Of a stretch of DNA of 64,000 bases, positions 11,138-23,559 are shown piece after piece. A program made the translations under genes and the position numbers. The first letter of the stretch is position 1, and each line of letters opens with the position of its first letter. The DNA is from Linyphia triangularis (lineage: Eukaryota > Arthropoda > Arachnida > Araneae > Linyphiidae), in the NCBI GenBank assembly GCA_963978545.1, contig OZ021723.1:10707593-10771592 (forward strand). The letters run 5' to 3'. The notes beneath the pieces are model-generated. The model worked only from the letters and a program-made list of their open reading frames with translations. It was not told the DNA's origin and searched no databases.

Positions 11138-11468
11138 ACACTTAACGATTTATTTAACAAAAAAGTCGCCAAATTTTGAGAGTTTGGCGAAAAATTTTAC
11201 GATAAGTCGTGACAGTTTCTATTTACAATAAATGTGTAAACTTCATAGATTTGCGATGAAAGCAATATTCCGGCAGACTTTTAAAACATTTCTGGATGAA
11301 TTTTATACAATTCTACTAATCTTATGGAGACCTTCAAAATAATATATGACACATGTCTGCAGAACTGCTAGTTTATGTCTACAGAATTTTAAATAAACTT
11401 ACGGAACTTACAAACAGTTGAATATTGGTACTGAAACGCGTCTAGATTTACAATTTCAGTTCAGTTAA

Positions 11469-11706
11469 TTTAGACGATCTTTAGGGTAAATTTCTTTATC
11501 GCGGAGAAGAATCGAACGTTTTGCACGCGGTCCCTTAAAGTGAGCTTTTTTAGCATTTTTGCTAAAATATGGAGAACCAAAAGTCAAAATGGAATGAAAA
11601 AAAAATTTGGAGGGGTTTTCAACTATGATAGTTCTAATTGAACTTTAAAATTTGCTTGATTCACATACCAGAAAAGCCATATTTTAAAAATATAAACAAA
11701 TACAGT
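11469..11706 (+). repeat. 238-bp near-identical repeat, copy 1
   Basis: Matches 16492-16729 over the same 238-bp length with about four substitutions. It includes GCACGCGGTCCCTTAAAGTG and GGAGGGGTTTTCAACTATG. Both copies are followed within about 450 bp by a copy of the TA-flanked MITE family A. Confidence 0.85.
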
Positions 11707-12157
11707 ACTAGATACAGTACTAAAAATATAAAAAAATATAAACAAATCGAGAGTATATATTGCATTCGGTTTTTTTTTTCTGGGGGGGGGGGGTATATTC
11801 AACTCAGACAGATGGATAGACAGAGAATATTTAATATTCCATTTCGAGTTAGTGCTTGATTTTATTTCGATATTTTTCTACCGTTGTTCTTAGAATAGTT
11901 CCTCTCAAGAACTCTACCAAATTCTGACAAGAATATAATGGAAGAACAGAAAATCGTGTGTAAATGCGGTCTTTTTGGTAACAGTAACGCTCACAATACA
12001 GATTGAAAAAATGAGCTATAACTTTTGAAATAAATTCATTCAATCTATTAAAATTTTTTATCTCGAAGTGCTTAATTTAATGAATAGTTAATACATATTC
12101 GTTGAGGGCAACGCCGACGCAAAGTAATTTTCTCGCTAATTTTGTACGATCGAACTA
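11707..12157. other. No gene seen
   Basis: Contains a run of G at about 11783-11792 and unassigned AT-rich sequence. It is not shared with the otherwise similar region after 16729. Confidence 0.4.
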
Positions 12158-12391
12158 TACTAAACTTCAACTTAACTAGACATCACTTAGACGGTAGATC
12201 GTCACAGTGCTCATAGGTATTTAATCCATTTTGGCGGAGTGAAGACATAATGTTCGCCAAACCACAACAGAACAAAAGGCTATAAGGTTTGGCGAGAATT
12301 ATGCTTTCAGGCCGCCAAAATGGATTAAATACCTATGAGCACTGTCACGATCTACCGTCTAAGTGATGTCTAGTTAAGTTGAAGTTTAGTA
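12158..12391. mobile_element. MITE family A, basic copy (A1)
   Basis: A 234-bp foldback element flanked by TA on both sides (12156-12157, 12392-12393). The two arms, each about 105 bp, are near-perfect inverted repeats starting TACTAAACTTCAACTTAAC and containing TTTAATCCATTTTGGCGG. The short centre has AGAACAAAAGGCTATAAGG. TA target duplication suggests mobilisation by a Tc1/mariner-type transposase. Five other loci in the window carry this family. Confidence 0.9.
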
Positions 12392-12512
12392 TAGAATTAT
12401 TTAAGCAGCTTTTTCGTCGAATGTTACAGCATGGTAAAACATTATTTTCATTAGAAATGTAAGTTGTACTTGTCAATTTACAGACTGCACTCGTGACATT
12501 TACAGAAAAGTA

Positions 12513-13651
12513 GAGTCCTGATTATCCGAGTTAATGTGGACCAAGACCAACTCGGATAACCGAAAAACTCGGTTAAAACGAAAATTAAAAATAAAATAAA
12601 TCGTATCGGTTTCAATGTATGTTTTAACAAGTACAAATGTTATACTATAGGTAAACCACGTGCAATTAATAATATATAGTAATGCTTAAAGAGTTCTCTT
12701 ACTTAAGGGGGTCCGCGGTACCGAAAATCAAAAAAACTTTATTTATGTACATTTTTATGTCAAAAATTTATTTTATGTATGAGATACTATTTATATATCT
12801 TTGAGAAAATGTTTTTTTTAAATATTGTGTTTAGTTATTTAAAAAAAATTTAAAAACCAAGAAAAATCCATAATAATTGATGTTTGCGTATTTTGATATA
12901 AGTCAAGAAAAAATAAAAAAATTTCAAAGTGAAAGCTTTCTGTCATACATAATTATATAAAGAAAATTTTGTCTTCCCAGAATTTTGATAGGTGAATTAA
13001 AAAAAAATAAAAAAATTCTCAAAGTTAAAATATTGAAATTTTCGCTTTTTTTTATGTTATCTTTTACGCTAAATGTTATATTTTAAAACAGAATTAAAAA
13101 AATTAAATTCTGTGAAGACAAAATATTTAAAACTATATAAATTAAATGTTCCAAAAATTTGAATAGCCAATTATTAATGGTTCTGGAGATATATCGATTT
13201 GAATATGCAACATCTGAGAAAAACACCAGTGCTCGAAAAACGCACTTTAAGCAGACGCTTCAAGGTGTTATGCCCATTAGTGTTGTTTAAATAACGGGTA
13301 ATTTTGTGGCGTTCTAATCACCGGAGGAATAAGATAAAAACATCATTCTCTTCAGGAATGTATGAACTATTTTTTAAAATCAGAAAAAAAAATTTGGGGA
13401 TTTTTGAAAAAATTTCGGTACTGGAACCCCTTAAGCCTTGAGACCTTGAGCGACGCGATAGGAGGAGCAGTGTCATACAATTAAAAGGAATGTAAACATT
13501 TTATTTTCTTGAGTGTTTGAGAGATCAAGTACCAATTTTTTTTCGGTACTAGTTTTGACAAAGGAAAATATCAGGGGTAAAAGATATATTATCTGGCTCG
13601 GTTAAAGCGGAAACTCGGATAACCGGGGCTCGGATAATCGGGGTTTTACTG
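12513..13651. mobile_element. pogo/Tigger-like element P3 with nested TTAA element
   Basis: Ends GAGTCCTGATTATCCGAG (left) and CTCGGATAATCGGGGTTTTACTG (right, its middle part shown), flanked by TA at 12511-12512 and 13652-13653. Ends built of 'CAGT..ATTATCCGA' are typical of pogo/Tigger elements. The interior repeats the motif CTCGGTTAAA / CTCGGATAACCG. No transposase frame remains. A separate TTAA element (12707-13430) interrupts it and must be the younger insertion. Confidence 0.65.
12707..13430 (+). mobile_element. TTAA-flanked MITE, family T1, copy a
   Basis: 724 bp between TTAA at 12703-12706 and TTAA at 13431-13434. The ends are GGGGGTCCGCGGTACCGAAA and the inverse of GGGGTTCCAGTACCGAAATT. 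A second copy with the same ends and interior, at about 90% identity by eye, is at 60543-61272. Probably a non-autonomous piggyBac-like element. Interior is AT-rich with no coding sequence. Confidence 0.8.
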
Positions 13652-13828
13652 TAATACCATTCGACAAAATGACTTGGTTTTGTTCCCTTGATTTATTCTT
13701 GGTTCCCTTACTGATTCTGGAAATACCACAAATGCAACTCCACCTGTAAACTATCAAACTCATTTGGTATTCCTCATTGGTAACTTTAGCTAGATTTTAA
13801 TGGTTATATATTTTTAAGTTCCTTTATT

Positions 13829-13898
13829 ACTTTCAATTACCCATATGTATACTCAGGGTAATGAAAGAAGAATAAAAGTGGGGGGGGGGGGGAAATCG

Positions 13899-13932
<34 letters not shown>

Positions 13933-14597
13933 ATTCCTCCTCGTTTTGGAACATCCTGATTACAAAAAAATTATCTAGACAAAAAGTGTCTGCCGGTGTG
14001 TATATGTGTCTGTGGTCAGCATAACTCCAAAATAAATTGACCTACGATGTTCAAATTTGGTATGTGGATTGGTGGTGACCATGGAACCTACCATTAAGGT
14101 TTTCGTCAAAATTGCGCATGCGTATAAGGCAGCTGCCTTAGAAATAAATCAGGCTTTTCAATGATTGCTAAAAAACGGCTCTAACGATTTTATTCAAAAT
14201 CGCTGAGGTAATGCCTCTTAAGGTGCTCTAAACATCCCCACTTCCTAAATTCCCGTAAAAATACTTTAATGGTGTAAAAAGTTGAAAAACGAATGCCTTT
14301 AACACAGAGTTTTCTTTCCTCCAGCCATACCTCATCAAAGAACGTTTTTTCTTCTCCTCTCAGTTTCATTTATAATGAAGGATAATGTAAGGATTATCGA
14401 AAAATATATCGCCAAAATCACCTTTTTAGCGGAGGTTTTTTTTTTTTTTTTTTTTTTTAAAAAGACTTATACAAGAATTATCGCCAAATTGGCCATTTAT
14501 TCTAACTGAATGATGAATATATAAAAACGGTAAATGACACAAATCCACGTCAGTATTATAGTGTAATTGAAAGTTGTGCGATGTTCCACACCCCTAG
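13829..14597 (+). mobile_element. Repeat family B, copy B1
   Basis: Starts with a terminal hairpin: CTTTCAATTACCC, a short ATATGTATAC loop, then AGGGTAATGAAAG. It ends with TGTGCGATGTTCCACACCCC followed by TAG|T. Between lie conserved blocks: GTCTGTGGTCAGCATAACTC, ACCTACGATGTTCAAATTTG, a CGCGCATGCG-like word, AAAACGAATGCCTTTAACAC and CGCCAAAATCACC. A small stem (TGTG/CACA) just before CTAG|T recalls a Helitron 3' end, but the 5' hairpin is not typical. No coding sequence. At least eight full or partial copies are in this window. Confidence 0.75.
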
Positions 14598-14607
14598 TAT
14601 TAACTTC

Positions 14608-16491
<1,884 letters not shown>

Positions 16492-16729
16492 TTTAGACGA
16501 TCTTTAGGGTAAATTTCTTTACCGCGGAGAAGAATCGAACGTTTTGCACGCGGTCCCTTAAAGTGAGCTTTTTTAGCATTTTTGATAAAATATGGAGAAC
16601 CAAAAGTCAAAATGGAATGAAAAATAAATTTGGAGGGGTTTTCAACTATGATAGTTCTAATTGAACTTTAAAATTTGCTTGATTCACATACCAGAAAAGC
16701 CATATTTTAAAAATATAAACAAATACAGT
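16492..16729 (+). repeat. 238-bp near-identical repeat, copy 2
   Basis: See 11469-11706. Same length, about four differences (for example TTACCGCGG versus TTATCGCGG). Confidence 0.85.
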
Positions 16730-16771
16730 CATATTAAAAAAATAATTCAAAAAAAAAACCTCAACAAATTA

Positions 16772-17391
16772 TACTAAACTTCAACTTAACTAGACATCAC
16801 TAGACGGTAGATCGTCACAGTGCTCATAGGTATTTAATCCATTTTGGCGGCGTGAAAGCATAAAGTTCGCCAAACCACAACCCTGTAGAGAGAACAAAAG
16901 GCTCTAAGGTTTGGCGAGAATTATGTCTTCACTCCGCCAAAATGGATTAAATACCTATGAGCACTGTGACGATCTATCGTCTAAGTGATGTCTAATTAAG
17001 TTGAAGTTTAGTATAGAGAACAAAAGGCTCTAAGGTTTGGCGAGAATTATGTCTTCACTCCGCCAAAATGGATTAAATACCTATGAGCACTGTGACGATC
17101 TATCGTCTAAGTGATGTCTAGTTAAGTTGAAGTTTAGTATAGAGAACAAAAGGCTCTAAGGTTTGGCGAGAATTATGTCTTCACTCCGCCAAAATGGATT
17201 AAATACCTATGAGCACTGTGACGATCTATCGTCTAAGTGATGTCTAGTTAAGTTGAAGTTTAGTATAGAGAACAGAAGGCTCTAAGGTTTGGCGAGAATT
17301 ATGTCTTCACTCCGCCAAAATGGATTAAATACCTATGAGCACTGTGACGATCTATCGTCTAAGTGATGTCTAGTTAAGTTGAAGTTTAGTA
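16772..17391. mobile_element. MITE family A with four right arms (A2)
   Basis: One left arm followed by four right arms, all inside a single pair of TA flanks (16770-16771, 17392-17393). The sequence GTATAGAGAAC that joins arms recurs at 17011, 17137 and 17263, with the final arm end at 17389: an exact 126-bp period. All four arms carry the variant GATCTATCGTC, whereas the arms of the array at 31150-31887 carry GATCTACCGTC. Units were therefore homogenised locally. Confidence 0.9.
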
Positions 17392-17393
17392 TA

Positions 17394-18620
17394 GTACAAG
17401 GGACGCATGCGGGTTGTCGCTCTTTTTGCTTTCATCCTTAATTTTGTAGTGGAGGTTAGGCCTTTTATAAATGATTAACATCTCGTCAAATATTTAAATT
17501 TCAGTCTCAAACTATCACTTTAAATTAATGTTTATTTGTCCAAAGCTCATTACCATAAAGTTAAGCCAATTTATTTAATGTCACGAATTTAGGTTTGATA
17601 AAATAAAACTATTTAAAGTTTTAAATTTTTAAAATTCCGATTGAAAATGTAATTATTTCAAGAAAGATATGTGACCTTTTTGTGTTTTATTATGTAACAG
17701 ATATTTGGTGGATACTTAGTTAAACAGAGATATAATTTGCAATTCGATTTTTATTGCATACAATTTCATTTGTTTTTGCTAAATGTTTTCCAAATATTTT
17801 TAGTAACCCCTTTTAATTAAGTTCAATTTTGTTTATTTGTGGCCGTTCGGCAAATCTGTGGAGGACTAATTAACCCACTTGCTTTTATTTAATTGGGTTG
17901 AAACTTGGCAGATAGATTCGACGTCGATGACAGTGCATTGTATCAGATTTTGACAGCTGTTATATCACTAAAATGTCGCTTTTACGAAATACTAAGAAAC
18001 CAACTTGCCGTCATCCAATCGCTCTGAAATAGCATTTAACCAATCATTGGAAAAACTCTTTCCTGTTTCAAAAATTGTTTTAACAATTAAACAGCCAAAC
18101 CAACCAGTTTAATCAGAATAAATAAAAGATATTTGGATGTGAGTGCATAAAATCCCATAAATTTTTAATGAATAAATTTTGAAACGAAATTTGCCACATA
18201 TTTTGCGGATAGAATTATTTTAATATTTCGAATTTGATGCTTACTCCAAACACACTCTGACAACAGAAACGGTGCTATGTAAATGAATATAAAAATTAGC
18301 GATGCATTTGAAGGATTTATATTAAAAACTTTGTTTTTATGGCTTATGTTATTCAAAAGTTAAATTTAGTTTTTTATAATTAATGTCGATTTGATATTTT
18401 TAATTTAAATCATTCTATTAACTTTCCGATTTGGCTAATGATTTTTATGTAGATTCATTAAACTTTTGATTTTATAATACAGAATCTACTTTGATTCAAT
18501 GTCAAAATTATATTTTTTTTTTAACTGACTTATCCGTGGTGTACGTTGGTTAACAGAATGGAAATTTAACTAAAAGGTTTGAAAAAAAAAAAAAAAATTA
18601 ATTCAAAGTTCTGTAATTAC
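17394..18620. other. No gene seen
   Basis: AT-rich DNA without an assignable repeat. Frames up to 63 codons (18165-18356, minus) have no recognisable domain. 17850-17960 is slightly GC-richer. Confidence 0.5.
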
Positions 18621-18625
18621 ATGTA

Positions 18626-20344
18626 CAGTCAACTCGCGGTAACTCGAAATCTGATAAGTCGAACATTTGATTATCTCGATGTTTTCATTAGATCTCAAGA
18701 CAATTTAATGTTTTACAGCCCTTAGTTATCTCCATATCTCGAAGAGTACATCTTTTAAGTCAAAGTTCTTGTGAAAATTTTAATATCCTTAGGAATATAC
18801 ACCCCCCCCCCCCACACACACACACAAAATACTAACAAAATAAAAGATTTTTATTTTTTCCTCTTAACATCGTGTTTCACAATTTGATTAAATACCGTAA
18901 AATGGGGTGAATCGGAACGAAACTTCATGAAATTACAAAGAAATTATTATTTTACACAAATAAAGCAGTTTTATTAATTATATATTTTTTTTTTATTTGG
19001 CTAGCATTTTTGGAATCTTGGAACATGTTTTGTGGGGTTTTCAACACTGTCCTTTTTTTTATAAAAAAATTCTGAAACAGCGTCTTATAATCCAATGAGT
19101 TTTAACCTCTCCAAAACTTATCCCGTAATTAATAACATGTATCATCTATAGACTTAACTAATATATTTTTACATAAGAATAAACATCCACAACTGCATGC
19201 CATACTTAATTTAACTTGGTTTTAAAAACTTTTTATTTTACGAATTTTTATGTTTTGTCTCGTCTCGATTTTGAGATTTGCGGGGTGAATCGGAACACTT
19301 GAAAAGTGATATTAAAAAGCTGTTTTTGGCAAGATTATGTTCCACACCAGATTCAACGGCTGAAGAAGAGTCTAATTACTCCCTTCAAGACAGTAATAAA
19401 GATTACATGCTTGAATAAATGTCAGAAGAGGAGCCTAGTTTCCGCATGGCAGAAAACCCGATTGTTCCAGTGGTTTTTCTCTAAATGACTTTGTCATCTT
19501 TAAGTTATATGGAGAAATGTATGAAGATTCTATGCAAGCAAAGTTTTACACCCAAAAGATTATTGCTATATAAGTGTGTTTTACAAAAAGCGCCCATGAA
19601 CAAAGAGATTTTCTGAGACCAAATGAGAATGCTTTTCTCCTTTCTCAAGATATTTTAAGGAATTTGCAGTCATACACCACGCAAACATAAAGTATATTAA
19701 AAAATATTATTAATTTTAAAGACTATTTGGATGAGTTATAGGAGAAGAGTTGATACGCTTTCAAATATATGATTTGTTTTGACTATAATTGACAAACACA
19801 AATTTTATCCGTCATATTAAATGATTTTTTTATAATAATTTTCTGTTCCTATTTACCACAATGCATTATTACTTGTTTTTTGTCATCCTGTAAACATTTA
19901 AATAAGATCAGACATAAATTGTAACGAGTGTACCGATTCACCCCTTTCTGCGGGGTGAATCGGAACACCATGAAAAAATTCAAAATAAATTAAAGTCCTA
20001 GTTTTTTTTTAAATTTTTGGGTTGATCCTCAAAGAAGAAGATAAGACCCAAGTTTCAATGTCAAAAATATGTTCCTTAACGTTCTTATTACAACCGATTT
20101 TTACTTTGAAAGTTGAAAAGTGTACCGATTCACCCCATTTTACGGTACTCTTAGTCTAACTCAAAAAGTTTAAAGCAAGACACAATATTGTCTTCCAGAA
20201 TCCACAAGAACAAGCAAAAGATGTCTCTGATGAAATATGCCTTGAATAGAAAATAACTTCCGAGTGAGTTCCGATAACTCGAACTTCGGATAGCTGGAAG
20301 AATTTGGCCAATCCCTTGAACTTCGAGTTATTGCGTGTTTACTG
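18626..20344. mobile_element. pogo/Tigger relic P1, interrupted
   Basis: Left end TA-CAGTCAACTCGCGGTAACTCG, right end CTTCGAGTTATTGCGTGTTTACTG (middle shown). The same family as P2 at 20676-22741, with 'AACTCGAA' motifs at both ends. Inside the right part, 20175-20260 retains a degenerate coding piece (KARHNIVFQ) shared with the P2 transposase. Most of the interior is missing and a 1.25-kb TIR element is inserted at 18895-20145. Confidence 0.65.
18895..20145. mobile_element. 1.25-kb TIR transposon relic E2
   Basis: Flanked by TA; ends CCGTAAAATGGGGTGAATCG and its inverse CGATTCACCCCATTTTACGG. The core word GGGGTGAATCGGAAC also occurs inside, at about 19281, and as a back-to-back pair at about 19931-19968. 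Those internal sites could be transposase binding sites or the ends of a nested element. About 19310-19680 has decayed coding character (acidic and serine-rich, then a frame reading NDFVIFKLYGEMYEDS before a stop). TA flanks and this layout point to the Tc1/mariner-pogo supergroup; which clade is uncertain. Confidence 0.65.
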
Positions 20345-20675
20345 AATATTTCTTCTCAAGACGTCAATGTTAATAATTTTATTAGTTTCATTGTTACAAC
20401 ATTGAAGTAGATTTTTTTATCAACCAATTCAAAATTCAACATCATAAAATTAACTGTTGTAAAACAATGAGATATACATGTTTAAAAAAAGAAATAGACA
20501 ATTATTATTAAAAATAAGACATTATTTTATAGAACTACCAGTATTTATAAGTTTGACACTTGGCAAAGACCTACACCAAGAAATATCTCAGGGAACTAAC
20601 TAAACATCCAATTCTGTTCATTGGCTCTCGAGTAAAGTTGCTACAAAGAAAACAATCGTTTCAGTGGTTGAGATA
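20345..20675. other. No gene seen
   Basis: 330 bp of AT-rich sequence between two related pogo-like elements. Confidence 0.4.
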
Positions 20676-20849
20676 CAGTCAACTCGCAATAACTCGAAGT
20701 CTTATAAGTCGATAATTCGTTTATCCCGAAGTTTTCATTATTTCCCAAGACAATTTATTGTTTTTCCAACACTAATTTATCTCCATATCTCGAAGTGTAC
20801 ATCTTCATCTTTTAAGTCAAAGTTTTTGTGAAAATTTTATTATCATAAC

Positions 20850-21034
20850 AAAACAAAAAAAAAACAACAAAAAAAAAACAAAAAAAAACACACAAAAAAC
20901 AAAAAACACACACACACACAAAACACACACACACACACAAAAAAAACACACACACACACACAAAAACAACAACAAAAAAAAACACACACACACACACAAA
21001 AAAAAAAAAAGCACACACACACACAAAAAAAAAA
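20850..21034. repeat. Compound (CA)n / A-rich microsatellite
   Basis: Alternating blocks of A runs and (CA)n. The Phe/Val/Cys-rich frames on the minus strand are artefacts of it. Confidence 0.9.
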
Positions 21035-21577
21035 TGCCAATAAAAATTATTTTTATTTTATCCTCGTGTTTTAAAATTTTACTTGTTACCAGGAAAATCC
21101 GTTTGTATTGACACGTATCGAAAGTAAACAGGCTTTTGCCTTTACATTCCATTCCATATTTAAAGTGTGAGTCAATGGTGTTGGTTTACGCTGACTTTGA
21201 ACAATGTTAATATGTAAATTGAAAACGCTTAGTCCAACTCAAAAAGTTAACTTGATCAATAAAACTGAACAAAATCTGCGATGTAAGAAGAAAGACGTTG
21301 CTTTAAAGAACATAATTCCCCCGAATACTCTTTCAACCCTGTTGAAAAACAAAGACGATTTTGAGAAGACATGCATCGAAACTCGATCCATCGTGTAAGT
21401 GAGTGAAGATATGTGTTTTTTATGTTGTCGAAGCTGCTGTATTAAATTGGTTTAGGACATATCGAAACCAGAATTCCAAAATCCTTTTTAGTGAGGCCGA
21501 CCAAACGGTATAGTGGTTAGCGTGCTAGCTTCTAGACCGCGAGGTTACGGGTTCGAGTCATGTGTTAGGCATGGATG

Positions 21578-22387
21578 CTTGTTGTTGTTGTTGTTTCTAA
21601 TCTCCCTTTTGTCTTACGAAGTCAGACAATATCAGTGAAGCCATTGACATTAATGAAGTCTGACACTAGTTCTGGACAGTTATAAATGTCCTCCCAGTCC
21701 AAGGCAGTCCAAAATGTGCTGAGGTGATGCCTGTTCTTTTTGGCATTTAGGGCAAAGAGGAAAATTTTTGCTTCCCCCAGAATATGTGAGGCCTTTAAGG
21801 TGACCACTAGCAAGTCGGGACAGACGGGTATTGGTATCACAAGGAAGAGATAGGGAGTGTCCTGGCTTTTTGTCTTTATACCATTCGTGAGACGGAGGTA
21901 TATGCCATTTCGCTTTATTTTGAGCTATTTTCTTTGAGTATAACTCTTGATATGTGAGTTCTTGAGTAGAGAGGACAGGGTGTTCTAGTCCCTCCTTAGC
22001 AAGAGTGTCAGCCAATTCATTTCCGTGGATGTCTACATGTGACGGGATCCACTGAAAGTGCACTTTGTGCAGTCGGGATATGCTCTTGACTTTGCGTATT
22101 ATGGATAGACTGGTTTTGTCTCCCACGAGGGCCCAGTTTTTAAGGTGTTGAATGGAACTTCGGCTATCGGATAGAATCCATAAGTCTCCGTAGTTGACCT
22201 CGCCAAAGATATTCTCTAAACCCAGGTCAATTGCTATTAATTCGCTTCGAAAGACAGAGCAGAAATCTGGATTACGTTGTTTAATAGAATGTTTCTCTAC
22301 GGGCGTTTCTATATAAATTCCACTGCCTGCCTGTATATCTATTTTGCTGCCATCTGTATAGATTTTGATGTCAATTGAAGGAATTTG
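21578..22387 (-). mobile_element. 5'-truncated I-like LINE, copy 1
   Basis: 810-bp 3' fragment of a non-LTR retrotransposon on the minus strand. The left boundary is the (AAC)n tail (seen as GTTGTTGTTGTTG). The right boundary is the truncation, just upstream of the RNase H domain. TGGATG occurs on both sides (21572-21577, 22388-22393). The same 3' region occurs at 59664-60145. An RNase H at the C-terminus and a trinucleotide tail are features of the I superfamily. Confidence 0.8.
21620..22386 (-). pseudogene. LINE RNase H domain plus zinc knuckle, frameshifted
   Basis: The open frame enters from the truncation point and reads an RNase H domain. YTDGS (first Asp) is at about 22352, the Glu in FRSEL about 100 bases further, the Asp in LSDSRS next, and HVDIHGNELADTLAKEG holds the last Asp. 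A C-terminal cysteine motif CPKCQ..SPQHILDC follows. All four acidic residues of the RNase H catalytic set are visible. At about 21699 one copy of a GACTG pentamer is lost relative to copy 2, shifting the frame and ending the protein early. The correct tail, ending VNGFTDIV, continues in another frame. Confidence 0.8.
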
Positions 22388-22741
22388 TGGATGTTTGTAA
22401 ATGTATGTTGGCTTGTCTAATAACGAATGTTTCGGCGCATTATATCCCTCGTGTTGCTGACGGCGCCAGATAATCTGAAAACAACTAACCTTCTTAGTGG
22501 GACGACATTAAAAGAAAAGGACTTGACTCGTTTACTAAAAGTTGAAGGATTTATAGCAAGAAGTGCGGGATGGCTAGAAAAGGTTAAAGCAAGACACAAT
22601 ATTGTCTTCCAGACTCCAGATGAAGAAGCAAAAGATGTCTGATGAAATATGCCTTGAACAGAAAATAACTCCCGAATGATTTCCGATAACTCGAACTTCG
22701 GATAACTCGAAGAATTTGGAGAGTCTCTAGAAGTTGACTTG

Positions 22742-23215
22742 TACCACGATTTATAATTACATACATTATCAACTCAAAAACATCGTCTGTAATCAGAAAC
22801 TACAAAGTTTTATAAAAAGTATCTAACATTCACAATACGATATCATATATTTATCTTAAGTATGTTCGGGAATCAAAATTTTAAAACTTCTCGATTTTTT
22901 TTTTTTATTATTATAAAAAATAATAAAAATATTTCTAAATAAAAATGACTTAAAAAAATTGTCTCTCTCATTAATAGAACTGGAAATGTTTAAGCTTTTG
23001 TTACATGACAACTGTATCTCGGACATGCAGTCTTGAACTATATTGCGTTCAAATCGATATAACTTAAAAACTACTTGTTATCAATAGACGAAACTTTCCG
23101 CAATTATTTTTCATATATATATATTTTTAATTTTTCCTGAGGATTTGTGTGTTTTGTTTTACCTTTTTTTAAGTGTTTGGAAATTACCATAATATACAAT
23201 TTCAAATAAAAATAT
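22742..23215. other. No gene seen
   Basis: AT-rich, with poly-T near 22898-22910 and no recognisable element. Confidence 0.4.
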
Positions 23216-23219
23216 AAAA

Positions 23220-23555
23220 TTAATTATAAATTATTATTAATATAAAATAAAATTAAAAACACATATAAAATTAAAAAATTAAAATTAAAAACACATATAA
23301 AATTAAAAAATTAAAATTAATATAATATTTAAAAAATTAAAATTAATATAAAATTTAAAAAATTTAAATTAATATAAAATTTAAAAAATTACAATTAATA
23401 TAAAATTTAAAAAATTAAAATTAATATAAAATTTAAAAAATTACAATTAATATAAAATTTAAAAAAATTAAAATTAATATAAAATTTAAAAAATTAAAAT
23501 TAATATAAAATTTAAAAAATTAAAATTAATATAAAATTTAAAAAAAAAATTAAAA
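23220..23555. repeat. ~26-27-bp AT-only minisatellite
   Basis: About a dozen tandem units of TTAAAAAATTAAAATTAAT + ATAAAAT form. The sequence is almost free of G and C, and nearly self-complementary words are frequent. Confidence 0.9.
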
Positions 23556-23559
23556 AAAA

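Larger units (their letters stand above)
21496..22488 (+). mobile_element. SINE1 copy a, split by LINE
   Basis: tRNA-derived SINE (see 55088-55267) cut in two: head 21496-21577 and tail 22388-22488. The outer target duplication is CCTTTTTAGTGAG (21483-21495) versus CCTTCTTAGTGGG (22489-22501), 11 of 13 identical. The LINE fragment inside it entered with TGGATG on both sides. Confidence 0.8.
21204..22645 (+). pseudogene. pogo/Tigger transposase DNA-binding region, interrupted
   Basis: Two parts. 21204-21398 encodes LSPTQKVNLINK..CKKKDVAL..PPNTLSTLLKNKDDFEK, the layout of the first helix-turn-helix (psq/CENP-B N) of Tigger proteins. About 21430-21482 continues with a tryptophan-bearing EAAVLNWFR segment. 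Then the SINE sits at 21496-22488, and after it the frame resumes with SGTTLKEKDLTRLLK..GWLEKVKARHNIVF, which fits the second CENP-B helix-turn-helix (family pattern 'GW(L)..FK.RH.I'). The SINE thus entered inside this domain. A stop and frame changes around 21399-21430 show the gene was also decayed otherwise. No DDE domain follows. Confidence 0.7.
20676..22741 (+). mobile_element. pogo/Tigger relic P2 with nested SINE and LINE
   Basis: Flanked by TA, with left end CAGTCAACTCGCAATAACTC and right end GAACTTCGGATAACTCGAAG .. AAGTTGACTTG. After removal of the nested 1-kb SINE/LINE insertion it is about 1.06 kb. It contains pieces of a CENP-B/pogo-type DNA-binding region but no DDE catalytic domain, so it is a deletion derivative. 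A CA/A-rich microsatellite has grown in its 5' part. Confidence 0.75.
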
